A DNA stretch of 64,000 nt from Sinorhizobium fredii USDA 205 (lineage in GTDB: Bacteria; Pseudomonadota; Alphaproteobacteria; Rhizobiales; Rhizobiaceae), in the NCBI RefSeq assembly GCF_001461695.1, contig NZ_AUTC01000141.1, forward strand, positions 1-64,000, written 5' to 3'. The position numbers and the translations under genes are program-made. This document shows positions 28,496 to 38,569 of this stretch, piece by piece. Under the pieces are notes generated by a model that worked only from the letters and a program-made list of their open reading frames with translations, searched no databases and was not told the DNA's origin. Each line of letters begins with the position of its first letter. The stretch's first letter is position 1.

Positions 28496-30181
28496 ATGCT
28501 GTTTTCCGGTAAACGAAGGCTGCTCTACCTGTATCTGCGCGAAGGTTGGCGCCGCTTTGCGCGCCGGCTGGCGCTCGGGCGCCTGTCGGCTCTGCGCTTT
28601 TCCGGAACGACACCGGATCGGCTCATCGTCGCGCCCACCGATCTCAGGGCGATCGATCCCTTCGTGGCGGAGGAGATACTTCAGGGCCGCTATCCATTGG
28701 CCGGGCGCGTCCTTGATACCGAGGGCGATTCGCCCTTCGAGATCGACCTGCCGTCGCACGAATTCGCCAATCGGCTGCACGCCTTCGACTGGCTGCGCCA
28801 CATGCGTGCCGTCCGCGATGAAGCCGGCTTCGCCCGGCTTCGCCAGATCCTCGACGACTGGATGGGCACGCATGGCCGCAATGTCGGCGGAATCTCCTGG
28901 GAGGCCGACGTGGTCGCCCAGCGCATCATCGCCTGGCTGTCGCATTCGCCGGTGGCGCTGCGCAATGCCGAGCATGGTTTCTATCGCCGCTTCCTCAAAA
29001 GCCTCGCCTTCCAGGTCCGCTATCTCCGCAATATCGCCGGGACCGTCCCGGACGGCGAGGCGCGGCTCAGGGTCCGCATCGCGCTGGCAATGGCTTCCGT
29101 TTCGATGCCTGTCTCGGCTTCGGCGCTGCGCAGGGCCGGGCGCGGTCTCGATCTCGAGCTTGACCGGCAGATCCTGCCCGATGGCGGCCATTTTTCGCGC
29201 AATCCGCGCGCCGCACTCGAACTGCTGCTCGACCTGCTGCCGCTCAGGCAGACCTATGTCAATCTCGGTCACGACGTGCCGTCGCGGCTGATCTCCGGCA
29301 TCGACCGGATGTATCCGGCGCTGCGCTTCTTCCGGCATCAGAGCGGCGAACTGGCGCTCTTCAACGGCGCAACCTCGGTGCCGGCGCATGAGCTTGCGTC
29401 GGTGCTGCGCTACGACGAGACGGCCGGCGAGCCGTTCCGGTCGCTCCCGCATATCGACTTCGAGCGGCTTTCGCTCGGCGAGACGGTCGTGATCGTCGAT
29501 ACCGGACGTCCGCTGTCGGTCGATCTGTCGCGCAGCGCCCACGCCGGCTGCCTCTCCTTCGAGATGTCGTCGGGGCGAAATCGTCTGATCATCAATTCCG
29601 GCGCGCCGAAATTCGCCGGCGAACGTTTTCGGCAAATGGCCCGCGCAACCGCCGCGCATTCGACGGTGACGGTGAACGACACCTCCTCCTCGCGCTTTTC
29701 GCAATCGCAGTTTCTCGGGCCGATCATGGTCAGTGGGGTTTCGCGGGTCGAGGCGGAACGAAGCGACGAGCCCGGCCGCATCGAATCCGTCAAGGCGCGT
29801 CATGACGGCTATCTCGCCGCCTTCGGGTTGATCCATGAGCGCGACGTCGGCGTTCTGAACGGCGGCCGGCTGATCCGCGGACGCGACCGGCTTGCCCGGG
29901 GAAACGGCAGCGATCCGGAGGCGTCCGATGCGGCGATCGCCATTGCCCGCTTTCACGTTCATCCGGCGATCGGGCTCCGCCAGAGCAGCAAGAGCGAGAT
30001 CTATCTGAGTGCGCCCGACGGCGAAGGCTGGCTTTTTGCCTGCCGGGACGGCGACCTGGCGATCGAGGAGGACGTCTTCTTTGCCGACGCCTCCGGCGTG
30101 CGTGCCTCGTCGCAGATCACCGTTACTTTCGCGGCCGGGGCGCAGCCGGAGATCCAGTGGACGCTGACCCGCGAGGGTTAG
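28496..30181 (+). CDS. Heparinase II/III-family polysaccharide lyase-like protein
   Basis: The 561-aa protein has an N-terminal alpha/alpha-toroid-like region (WMGTHGRNVGGISWEADVVAQRIIAWLSHS) and a C-terminal beta-rich heparinase II/III domain, including HAGCLSFEMSSGRNRLIINSG and MARATAAHSTVTVNDTSSS with a conserved Ala-His-Ser-Thr. No signal peptide is clear. This gene occurs between rsmB and purH in many Rhizobiales. The substrate is unknown, and a role in surface polysaccharide turnover is only plausible. 164 bp separate it from rsmB. Confidence 0.8.
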   Translation: MLFSGKRRLLYLYLREGWRRFARRLALGRLSALRFSGTTPDRLIVAPTDLRAIDPFVAEEILQGRYPLAGRVLDTEGDSPFEIDLPSHEFANRLHAFDWLRHMRAVRDEAGFARLRQILDDWMGTHGRNVGGISWEADVVAQRIIAWLSHSPVALRNAEHGFYRRFLKSLAFQVRYLRNIAGTVPDGEARLRVRIALAMASVSMPVSASALRRAGRGLDLELDRQILPDGGHFSRNPRAALELLLDLLPLRQTYVNLGHDVPSRLISGIDRMYPALRFFRHQSGELALFNGATSVPAHELASVLRYDETAGEPFRSLPHIDFERLSLGETVVIVDTGRPLSVDLSRSAHAGCLSFEMSSGRNRLIINSGAPKFAGERFRQMARATAAHSTVTVNDTSSSRFSQSQFLGPIMVSGVSRVEAERSDEPGRIESVKARHDGYLAAFGLIHERDVGVLNGGRLIRGRDRLARGNGSDPEASDAAIAIARFHVHPAIGLRQSSKSEIYLSAPDGEGWLFACRDGDLAIEEDVFFADASGVRASSQITVTFAAGAQPEIQWTLTREG

Positions 30182-30319
30182 ACCGGGACTGCGCAGCCTA
30201 TTTTCACCCCCCTGTGGCGGCGAAGGTTCCTTCCGGTGGCAAGCTGTGCTAACGGGCAGCCACCCCAATCGCCGGCACCCCTCTTCCCAAGCGTCCGGCG
30301 CTGCAAAGGAGCATGGTTG
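30182..30319 (+). promoter_or_regulatory. purH leader region with a hairpin
   Basis: GGTGGC at 30235-30240 pairs perfectly with GCCACC at 30259-30264 over an 18-base loop that contains a further GCTG/CAGC pairing. AAGGAGC, 8 bases before the purH ATG, is the ribosome-binding site. I do not recognise a known riboswitch class. Confidence 0.4.
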
Positions 30320-31930
30320 ATGGCTGTCGCCTCCAAGAAAATCCCGGCTCCGGACGAGGTCCGGATCCAAACGGCCCTTCTCTCCGTGTCGGACAAGGCC
30401 GGCATCGTCGAGCTTGCCCGCGCCCTCTACGAAAAGGGTGTTCGGCTGGTTTCGACCGGTGGCACGCACAAGGCGCTGGCGGCGGCCGGGCTTCCGGTCA
30501 GCGACGTTTCCGACCTGACCGGCTTTCCGGAAGTCATGGACGGTCGCGTCAAGACGCTCCATCCCGGCGTGCACGGCGGCCTGCTGGCGATCCGCGACGA
30601 TCAGGAACACAAGGCGGCGATGGATGAGCACGGCATTACCGCCATCGATCTCGTCGTCATCAATCTCTATCCGTTCGAGGAAGTCCGCGCCCAGGGCGGC
30701 GACTATCCGACCACGGTCGAGAACATCGATATCGGCGGGCCGGCAATGATCCGCGCGTCGGCCAAGAACCATGCCTATGTGACGATCGTCACCGACCCGG
30801 CCGATTATTCGGTGCTGCTCGAGGAAATCGCCAACGGTGCGACGCGCTTCGCCTTCCGCCAGAAAATGGCAGCCAAGGCCTACGCCCGGACCGCCGCCTA
30901 TGACGCGGCGATCTCCAACTGGTTCGCCGAGGCGCTCGACTTGGCCATGCCGCGTCATCGGGTGATTGGCGGCGTGCTCAAGGAAGAGATGCGCTACGGC
31001 GAGAACCCGCATCAGAAGGCGGGCTTCTACGTCACCGGCGAGAAGCGGCCGGGGGTTGCGACCGCGGCGCTCCTGCAGGGCAAGCAGCTTTCCTATAACA
31101 ACATCAACGACACGGACGCGGCCTTCGAGCTGGTGGCGGAGTTCCTGCCGGAAAAGGCGCCGGCCTGCGCGATCATCAAGCATGCCAATCCCTGTGGCGT
31201 CGCCACCGCGCCGACGCTCGCCGAAGCCTATCGCCGCGCGCTCGCCTGCGATTCGACCTCAGCCTTCGGCGGCATCATCGCGCTCAACCAGCAGCTCGAT
31301 GCCGAAACCGCCGAAGAGATCGTCAAGCTCTTCACCGAGGTGATCATTGCGCCGTCGGTCAGCGACGAGGCCAAGGCGATCATCGCCCGCAAGCCGAACC
31401 TCCGCCTGCTGGCGGCCGGCGGCCTGCCGGATGCGCGCACGCCCGGGCTGACTGCCAAGACGGTCGCCGGCGGGCTGCTCGTCCAGACGCGCGACAACGG
31501 CATGGTCGAGGATCTGGAGCTTAAGGTCGTCACCAAGCGGGCGCCGACGGCACAGGAGCTCGAGGACATGAAGTTCGCCTTCAAGGTGGCGAAGCACGTC
31601 AAGTCGAACGCCGTCGTCTATGCGAAGGACGGCCAGACCGCCGGCATCGGCGCCGGCCAGATGAGCCGCGTCGATTCGGCCCGCATCGCTGCCATCAAGG
31701 CCGAGGAAGCCGCCAAGGCACTCGGCCTTGCGGCGCCGCTGACACGCGGTTCCGCGGTCGCCTCGGAGGCCTTCCTGCCCTTCGCCGACGGTCTCCTCTC
31801 GGCAATCGCCGCCGGCGCCACCGCCGTCATCCAGCCGGGCGGCTCGATGCGCGACGAAGAGGTGATCGCCGCGGCCAACGACCACAATGTCGCGATGGTC
31901 TTCACCGGCATGCGGCATTTCCGCCACTGA
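30320..31930 (+). CDS. purH: Bifunctional AICAR transformylase / IMP cyclohydrolase
   Basis: The 536-aa enzyme does the last two steps of IMP synthesis. The N-terminal MGS-like cyclohydrolase domain has [30 protein letters not shown]; the transformylase domain has [15 protein letters not shown] ([14 protein letters not shown]), KHANPCGVA and [10 protein letters not shown] motifs; [17 protein letters not shown] closes it. The frame is open 28 codons upstream, but the ATG at 30320 has AAGGAGC and fits the family start. A strong terminator follows. Confidence 0.97.
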   Translation: MAVASKKIPAPDEVRIQTALLSVSDKAGIVELARALYEKGVRLVSTGGTHKALAAAGLPVSDVSDLTGFPEVMDGRVKTLHPGVHGGLLAIRDDQEHKAAMDEHGITAIDLVVINLYPFEEVRAQGGDYPTTVENIDIGGPAMIRASAKNHAYVTIVTDPADYSVLLEEIANGATRFAFRQKMAAKAYARTAAYDAAISNWFAEALDLAMPRHRVIGGVLKEEMRYGENPHQKAGFYVTGEKRPGVATAALLQGKQLSYNNINDTDAAFELVAEFLPEKAPACAIIKHANPCGVATAPTLAEAYRRALACDSTSAFGGIIALNQQLDAETAEEIVKLFTEVIIAPSVSDEAKAIIARKPNLRLLAAGGLPDARTPGLTAKTVAGGLLVQTRDNGMVEDLELKVVTKRAPTAQELEDMKFAFKVAKHVKSNAVVYAKDGQTAGIGAGQMSRVDSARIAAIKAEEAAKALGLAAPLTRGSAVASEAFLPFADGLLSAIAAGATAVIQPGGSMRDEEVIAAANDHNVAMVFTGMRHFRH

Positions 31931-31956
31931 GCGAGCCTATAGGATCGACCCGAAAG

Positions 31957-31987
31957 ACCCGCCGCGAACCTTCGCGGGCGGGTTTTT
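31957..31987 (+). terminator. Rho-independent terminator of purH
   Basis: An ACCCGCC...GGGCGGGT stem (CCCGCCGCGA with TCGCGGGCGGG) is followed by TTTTT, 27 bases after the purH stop. Confidence 0.88.
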
Positions 31988-33410
31988 CATGCCGGTCGAT
32001 GGGCGGGATAGGGCGTGCGCAGCAGCAGGACGAGCCCGACGGCCAGAAAGGCGACCAGCGCCATCATGCCGATGCGGGCCGAACCGGTCGTCAGGGTGAT
32101 GGTGGCGACGGAGGCGGGGGCCAGGAAAGAGGTCGCGCGCCCCGACAGCGCATAGAGCCCGAAATAGCGCCCGGCCTCGTCGGGCGAGACGCTGCGGGCG
32201 AGATAGGACCGCGAGGAAGCCTGGACCGGGCCGAAGGCGATACCAACCAGCAGGCCGTAGAGAATGTAGGCCTTTTCGGCGGCCGTGCCGAAAAGGCCAC
32301 CCGAATCCACGCTCGGCAGCGCGACAAGCCCGAACAGGGTGAAGCCGGGACCGGTCGAGACGATGCCGAGCGTCGCGACCGTCAGGCAGATGAGGCTGGC
32401 GACGACGATTCGTTTCGAGCCGAGCCGCGTGTCGAGCCGGCTTGCGTAGAGGCAGCCGCCGATCGCGACGACGTTCAGGATGATGCCGTAAAGGCCGAGT
32501 TCCATCGTCTGCCAGCCGAACATGCCGGCGGCGAAGGTTCCGCCGAGCGCCAGCAAGCCGTTGACGCCATCCTGGAAGATCATCCGGGCGATCAGGAAGC
32601 GCAGGATTCCCGCCCTCTCCCTGAGCTCGCGGAGCGTGCCTCTGAGTTCCCCAAGACCCCGGGCGGTCGCCTTTCCGAGAGACATCGTCGCCTTGCCCGC
32701 ATCCGGGGTGAAGAGGAACATCGGCAGGATGAAGACCAGGTACCAGAGCGCCGAGATCGGCCGGTGATGCGCGCGTCTTCGCCCTTGGCCGGATCGAGCC
32801 CGAACAGCGGATCAAGCCCGAGCGCCGTCTTGCCGGTAGCCGGATTCCCGGCCAGCAGGGCGACGACGGTGATCAGGACGATCATGCCGCCGAGATAGCC
32901 GAGCCCCCAGGCGATGTTGGAGATCCTTCCGACCTCCTTCTCGTCGACGAGCCGCGGCATCATTGAATCGTTGAAGACGATCGAAAACTCTGCCGCGACC
33001 GTTGCAAGCGCCAGGAAGATCGCCGGGTAGATGAGCGGCGAACCGGGCACCGCGAACCAGAGCATGGCAAGCGAGAACACCTTGATGGCGGCAAAGAAGG
33101 CGATCCATGGCTTGCGCGGGCCGGTCGCGTCGGCGATGGCGCCGAGCACCGGCGAAAGCACCGCGATGAAGATACCGGAAACCGCGAGCGTGTAGCCCCA
33201 CAGCGCCTGTCCCGCGGCATGATCTGTCGTTAGCCGGGAAACGAAATAGGGCGCGAAGATGAAGGTCGTGATGACGGTGAAGAAAGGTTGAGCGGCCCAG
33301 TCGAACAGCATCCAGCCGGCGATGCCGAGGCGCGTGGTTTTCGGCTGTTCCTTCGCCCGTGCGGCTGCAATGTCCAAACTTCCCTCCCGGAACTGGCCGA
33401 CCCGCGCCAA
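31987..33410 (-). pseudogene. MFS transporter (UMF1/Atg22-like) broken by a one-base frameshift
   Basis: Two overlapping frames together make one complete 12-helix MFS protein. The upstream part (ends in GLDPAKGEDARITG) is in one frame, and the rest (PISALWYLVFILPMFLFTPD onward) is in another. The junction at about 32757-32763 reads ATCGGCCGG, where one more G would restore the frame, so a single deletion in a short G run explains it. Both halves keep good family sequence, so this is either a recent mutation or a sequencing error. A TTG at 33377 preceded by GGGAGGGA may be the true start. It presumably exported or imported a small metabolite. Confidence 0.82.
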
Positions 33411-33499
33411 GGGTGGGGCGCGGGCGCCAATGCGTCGAAATCCACGCTTGAACCGGGAACGAAATCAGTCCTCCGGGCCAGCGGCCCGAAGGGAATGTG

Positions 33500-36400
33500 T
33501 CATTTCGCCCTGCCGCGCGCAAGATCGCTGAGGAGACCTGCGGCGACGGTGATCTTGGCAAGTGTCGTCTCGCCCTTTTCGGTCAGGAGCTTCAGCTGGT
33601 CGCCAGCGCGCGATACACGCTCACGGTCCTGTTCCTGCCAGGCGAGAATCGGATTGCGTTCACGCTTCTGTTCGACCAGCGCGGCGACGGTGATGTCGCG
33701 GCGGGCGGTGGCTATGTCGGCAACGGCCCGTGTCAGCGCCATCGCCTCGAACTGTTCGGTGGCGGGCACACGGTCGGCGGCCGTCAGCAGCCGGTTGACC
33801 CGGAGCGTCTCGGTCACCGCGAAGTAGCCTTGTGCCGTGCGATTGAGAGGCTCTCCGGTCACCGTGGCGATCTGCATGATCTCGGGGACCAGGGTCATCA
33901 TCGACAGTTCGGCGATCTCTTCGGCAAGCTTTGCCGGCACGCCGCTTTCGATGAAGCCCGCTGCCTTTAGGCGCGCCTCCTCGGCGCTCTCGCTCGAAAT
34001 TGCCGCGCGCATCGTGCCGCGCAGCTTCTGCAGCCCCTCGCGCAGCCGAGCCACCGCCTCGGCCACGGGTCCCTCGGAGGCCCCGGTGCGCAAGGCTCGT
34101 TCGGCGACCAGCGTAAAGATACGCCCGACTTCCTGGTAAAGCCGGTTCTGGACGCCGCCGCTGATCCTGTTGTCGAGAGCGTCGATCTCGCCATAGATGC
34201 GCGGCAGGTCGAAACCGTCGAGCGCCAGCACCGCGGCCTTGACGACGTCGGCGGACAGGAAGCCGGTCGCGTCCGTGAGTGTCGAGACGAAGGCGGGTCC
34301 ACCGCGGTTGATCGTCTCGTTGGCGAGCACCGTCGCAATGATTTCGCGGCGCAGACGATGGCCGTGGATGTCCCCGCCATAGCTCTTGCGCATCTTTGCC
34401 GGGAAGTAGCGTTCGAGCGTCGCGGTGAAATACGCGTCGTCCGGCAGCTCGCTCTGGATCAGTTCCTCGAACAGAACCAGCTTCGCATAGGAGAGCAGCA
34501 CGCCGATCTCCGGACGCGTCAGCGGCTTGCCCGCCTGGTAGCGCTCGCCCATCGCCAGTTCCGTCGGCAGCGTCTCCACCTTGCGGTTCAATTGGCCATC
34601 GGCTTCGAGCCGCGCCATCAGCCGCGCCAGCGGCGTGCGGTTGGCGAGGCCCAGCATTTCCGTGAGCGAGATCGCCAGCGATTGCTGGTAGTTGTTGCGC
34701 AGCACGAGATGGCCGACTTCGTCGGTCATCGCCGCCAGCAGCGTGTTGCGCTTCGGTCGCGTCAGGCGCCCGTCGCGCATCGCCGAGGCGAGCGCGATCT
34801 TGATGTTGACCTCGACGTCGGAGGAATTGACGCCGGCCGAATTGTCGATCGCATCGGAATTGCAGCGCCCGCCGGCGAGCGAGAAGCCGATCCGCCCCCT
34901 CTGCGTGACACCGAGATTTGCGCCCTCGCCGATGACCCGGGCACGCACCTCTTCCGCCGTGACGCGGATCGGGTCGTTGGCGCGATCGCCGACATCGGCG
35001 TCGGTTTCGCTGCTGCCGCGCACATAGGTGCCGATGCCGCCGAACCACAGGAGGTCGACCTGGCTCTTCAGGATGGCGTTCATGATCTCGAACGGCGTCG
35101 CCTTCTGCTTGTCGATGCCGATCGCCGCCATCGCCTCGGGCGTCAGCGTGACGAGTTTCTCCGCGCGCGAGATGATCATCGCGCCGGGCGAAAGCGTCTT
35201 GCGGTCATAGTCCTGCCAGCTCGAGCGCGGCAGCGCGAACATCCGCTTGCGCTCGACAAAGGAGAGATCGATATCCGGATTCGGATCGATGACGATGTCG
35301 CGGTGGTCGAAGGCGGCAATCAGCCGGATCTTCTCCGAAAGCAGCATTCCGTTGCCGAAGACGTCGCCCGACATGTCGCCGACGCCGGCGACGGTGAAGG
35401 GCGTCGTCTGGATGTCGATGTCCATCTCGCGGAAATGCCGCTTGACGGCCTCCCACGCGCCGCGCGCCGTGATGCCCATCTTCTTGTGGTCGTAGCCGGC
35501 CGAGCCGCCGGAGGCGAAGGCGTCGTCGAGCCAGAAGCCGGCCTCCTGCGCCAGCCCGTTCGCCGTGTCCGAGAAGGTCGCCGTCCCCTTGTCGGCCGCC
35601 ACGACGAAATAGGGATCGTCGCCGTCGAGACGGAGCGTGTCCTTGGGCGGCACGACCTCCTGGCCGACGATGTTGTCCGTTACCGAGAGCAGCGTGCGAA
35701 TATAGGTCTTGTAGGCCTCGGTTCCGGCCCTGAAGATTTCGTCACGCGTGCCGCCGACCGGGAGCTGCTTCGGATAGAAGCCGCCCTTGGCGCCGACCGG
35801 AACGATGACGGCGTTCTTGACCTGCTGCGCCTTGACGAGGCCGAGCACCTCGGTGCGGTAGTCCTGGGCCCGGTCCGACCAGCGCAGCCCGCCGCGCGCC
35901 ACCTTGCCGAAGCGCAGGTGGACACCTTCCACTTCGGTGCCGTAGACGAAGATTTCGCGGAAGGGCCGCGGTTCCGGCAGGCCTTCGAGCTGTTTCGGAT
36001 CGAGCTTGAAGGCAAGCACGGGACGCGGCCTGCCCTCGGCGTCCTTCTGGAAATAGTTGGTCCTGAGCGTCGACTGGATGACGTTGACGTAGCGGCGCAG
36101 GATCCGGTCCTCGTCGAGGCTCGGCACGGCGGAGAGCGCCTCCTCGATCGTCGCGAGCAGGGCGCCGGTTTTCTTCGCGCGCGCCTTGGCGTCAATCTTC
36201 GGATCGAGCCGCGTCGAGAACAGCCGGAAGATATCGGCGGCGATGGCCGGATATTTGTTCAGCGTCTCGGCGATATAACCCTGCGAATAGGTGATCCCTG
36301 CCTGGCGCAGGTAGCGTGAATAGGCGCGCAGCACCGTGACTTCCCGGGCGGTGAGCCCCGCGAGCAGGACCAGCCGGTTGAAGTTGTCGTCCTCGATCGT

Positions 36401-38287
36401 GCCGTTCCAGGCGGCGAGGAAAGCCTCCTCCAGGGCGGCACCCGTCTTGGCGAGGTTGAGCGTGTGACCGTCGCGGTGAATGAGTTCCATGTCGTGCAGC
36501 ACGACCTCGCGCGGTTCTTGCCCAGGGGCGCGCACGCCGATGTCGTGGGTCTGCTCGCTGATGACGCGGAAACCGAGATTTTCGAGCAGCGGCACGCGGC
36601 GGGAGAGCGAGACCGGCGTGTCGGCGTGGAAGATCTTCAGCTCCAGCGCGTCCGGGCTTTCCCGGTCGCGGTGGTAGAAGGAGATGCGAATCGGGTCGTC
36701 CGCCTTGCAGGCGGCTATGCCGTTAAGGTCGGCATAGGCCTCGGCCGGCGTGAAGGCGGCCTGGTAGGCCTCGCCGACCGAAAGCTCGATGCCGTCCTTG
36801 CGGGCGAACAGGTTGAAACGGTCGGTCCAGCGGGTGACGATGGAACGGACCGCTTCCTCGAGCTTGGCCTGCGGGACGCGCGGCGTCTTGCCGCCCGAGC
36901 GGCCGATGATGAAGTGGACGCGGGCCAGACCGCCTTCGGGGAAGGCGGGGTAATAGGCGGAGACGCGGCCGTCATAGACGGTCTTCAGGTAATCGCCGAT
37001 CTTCTCGCGGACATCCGAGTCGTATTGCTCGCGCGGCACGAAGACGATGACTGACACGAAACGGTCGAAGTGGTCGATGCGCGGCAGCACGCGCACGCGC
37101 GGCCGGTCGCCGAGTTCGTTGATCTGCTCGCAGAAGGCGGCGAGCACGCCGACATCGATCTGGAAGAGATCGTCGCGCGGATAGGCTTCGAGTGTATTCG
37201 CCAGCATCTTGCCGGAGTGGCTCTGCGGATCGTAGCCGAAGTGGTCGATGATCTTCTCGATCTTGTGCCGCAGGAGCGGGATCTCCGCCGCCTGGCAGGT
37301 ATAGGCGGTCGATGTGAAGAGCCCGACGATGCGGAGTTCCCCGACGACATTGCCGGAGGCGTCGAAGCGCTTGACGCCGATGTAATCCATGTAGGCCCGC
37401 CGGTGCACGACCGACTTCACATTGGCCTTGGTGACGATCAGGAAGTCGGGACCTTCCAGGAAGGCGAGGATCTCCGGCGTCGTCAGTACCGCGTCCTTGC
37501 CCTGACGCAGAACGCGGACGTCCGGATTGGAGAGAATGCCGAGGCCCCTGCCCTTGCCGCGCTCGACGCTGGCTTTCTCACCCTTGCCGGAATAGGTGTA
37601 TTCGCGCATCCCGAGGAAGGTGAAGTTGTTGTCCCTTAGCCAACGAAGAAAGGCGAGCGCCTCGTCGCGGTCGCTCTTCTTGCGGGACGCGTTGTAATCC
37701 TCCAGTTCCTGCATGGCCTGATCGAGCAGGGCCGTCATCGCCGGCCAATCGTGTACGGTCTGGTGAACCTGTTCCAGCACGTCGGTGATGCGCTTGCTCA
37801 GCGACCGCTCCTCGAGCGGCGTCAGCTTGCTCAGATGGATCTGGATGTGGCTGACGCGGTGCGCCGGGTCGCTTTGCTCGTCCGGGTCGAAGAGCTTCGC
37901 CGGCCGGCCGGGCTCCGTCACCAGAATGGGATGGATCGCCAGGTGGATGTCGCGGTGGGTACTCGTCACCTCCCCCATGACCGAGTCATAAAGGAAGGGC
38001 ATGTTGCGTTCGGTGACGGCGATGATCGAGACCTCGGTTCCACCCGGCGCTATGCCCGGCACCGTCTCGACCGAAACCTGCGGCTTGCCGCCGTCCCAGC
38101 GCGCCAGTTCCTGGCGGGCGTGGGCGGCCGTCAGCGCCAGCATGTCCGGCGAATAGAGATCGAGGTCGTCGTTGCTCGCGCCGCCGAAGAGAATCTCGGG
38201 CGGCAGAGTTTCGGTACCGATCTTGGTTACTGCCGCGCGGGCCGCATCAATGTGACGGTCCCGTTTCGGATTATGCTTCACGCCCAT
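33500..38287 (-). CDS. NAD-specific glutamate dehydrogenase, large (about 180 kDa) type
   Basis: The 1595-aa NAD-GDH deaminates glutamate to 2-oxoglutarate and ammonia. N-terminal ACT-like regulatory regions lead to a catalytic core near the middle: RFGKVARGGLRWSDRAQDYRTEVLGLVKAQQVKNAVIVPVGAKGGF has the substrate Lys residues, and VAADKGTATFSDTAN and GYDHKKMGITARGAWEAVKRHFREMDID follow. A long C-terminal helical domain closes it. The length matches the alphaproteobacterial large class. It is leftward, with a 282-bp upstream gap shared with pdxY. Confidence 0.94.
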   Translation of the reverse strand: MGVKHNPKRDRHIDAARAAVTKIGTETLPPEILFGGASNDDLDLYSPDMLALTAAHARQELARWDGGKPQVSVETVPGIAPGGTEVSIIAVTERNMPFLYDSVMGEVTSTHRDIHLAIHPILVTEPGRPAKLFDPDEQSDPAHRVSHIQIHLSKLTPLEERSLSKRITDVLEQVHQTVHDWPAMTALLDQAMQELEDYNASRKKSDRDEALAFLRWLRDNNFTFLGMREYTYSGKGEKASVERGKGRGLGILSNPDVRVLRQGKDAVLTTPEILAFLEGPDFLIVTKANVKSVVHRRAYMDYIGVKRFDASGNVVGELRIVGLFTSTAYTCQAAEIPLLRHKIEKIIDHFGYDPQSHSGKMLANTLEAYPRDDLFQIDVGVLAAFCEQINELGDRPRVRVLPRIDHFDRFVSVIVFVPREQYDSDVREKIGDYLKTVYDGRVSAYYPAFPEGGLARVHFIIGRSGGKTPRVPQAKLEEAVRSIVTRWTDRFNLFARKDGIELSVGEAYQAAFTPAEAYADLNGIAACKADDPIRISFYHRDRESPDALELKIFHADTPVSLSRRVPLLENLGFRVISEQTHDIGVRAPGQEPREVVLHDMELIHRDGHTLNLAKTGAALEEAFLAAWNGTIEDDNFNRLVLLAGLTAREVTVLRAYSRYLRQAGITYSQGYIAETLNKYPAIAADIFRLFSTRLDPKIDAKARAKKTGALLATIEEALSAVPSLDEDRILRRYVNVIQSTLRTNYFQKDAEGRPRPVLAFKLDPKQLEGLPEPRPFREIFVYGTEVEGVHLRFGKVARGGLRWSDRAQDYRTEVLGLVKAQQVKNAVIVPVGAKGGFYPKQLPVGGTRDEIFRAGTEAYKTYIRTLLSVTDNIVGQEVVPPKDTLRLDGDDPYFVVAADKGTATFSDTANGLAQEAGFWLDDAFASGGSAGYDHKKMGITARGAWEAVKRHFREMDIDIQTTPFTVAGVGDMSGDVFGNGMLLSEKIRLIAAFDHRDIVIDPNPDIDLSFVERKRMFALPRSSWQDYDRKTLSPGAMIISRAEKLVTLTPEAMAAIGIDKQKATPFEIMNAILKSQVDLLWFGGIGTYVRGSSETDADVGDRANDPIRVTAEEVRARVIGEGANLGVTQRGRIGFSLAGGRCNSDAIDNSAGVNSSDVEVNIKIALASAMRDGRLTRPKRNTLLAAMTDEVGHLVLRNNYQQSLAISLTEMLGLANRTPLARLMARLEADGQLNRKVETLPTELAMGERYQAGKPLTRPEIGVLLSYAKLVLFEELIQSELPDDAYFTATLERYFPAKMRKSYGGDIHGHRLRREIIATVLANETINRGGPAFVSTLTDATGFLSADVVKAAVLALDGFDLPRIYGEIDALDNRISGGVQNRLYQEVGRIFTLVAERALRTGASEGPVAEAVARLREGLQKLRGTMRAAISSESAEEARLKAAGFIESGVPAKLAEEIAELSMMTLVPEIMQIATVTGEPLNRTAQGYFAVTETLRVNRLLTAADRVPATEQFEAMALTRAVADIATARRDITVAALVEQKRERNPILAWQEQDRERVSRAGDQLKLLTEKGETTLAKITVAAGLLSDLARGRAK

Positions 38288-38569
38288 GAATTCGCTCCCC
38301 CAAAATGATAGTCGACCCTATCAGAACCATGGTCAATGGCGATCGTTTTTATGCTGGATTTGGGCAAAATCGAGCCTGTTTTTGGAGAAATTCACGCAGA
38401 ATCGACCTAAATCCATTTAAATCGGGGGTGATTTTGCGAAAATTTCTCAAAAAACGATGAAAACGAATAAAAACGCCGCAGAACTTCAAGATCGTCCGGA
38501 GCGGCTCCCTGTTGACAGGGCCGCGACAGCGGGCGATCACACCGTCCAATCGAAGGATGGTCTCGCCCG
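38288..38569. promoter_or_regulatory. Divergent gdh / pdxY promoter region
   Basis: This 282-bp gap has a strikingly A/T-rich centre (38380-38475, including TTTAAATCGGGGGTGATTTTG and runs of A). This fits promoters and a possible binding site for a nucleoid or Lrp-type regulator. No gene seen. Confidence 0.45.

Noticed and set aside
28408..28512. 34-codon frame between rsmB and the heparinase-like gene
   Set aside because: It overlaps the start of the next gene and has no SD or family resemblance.
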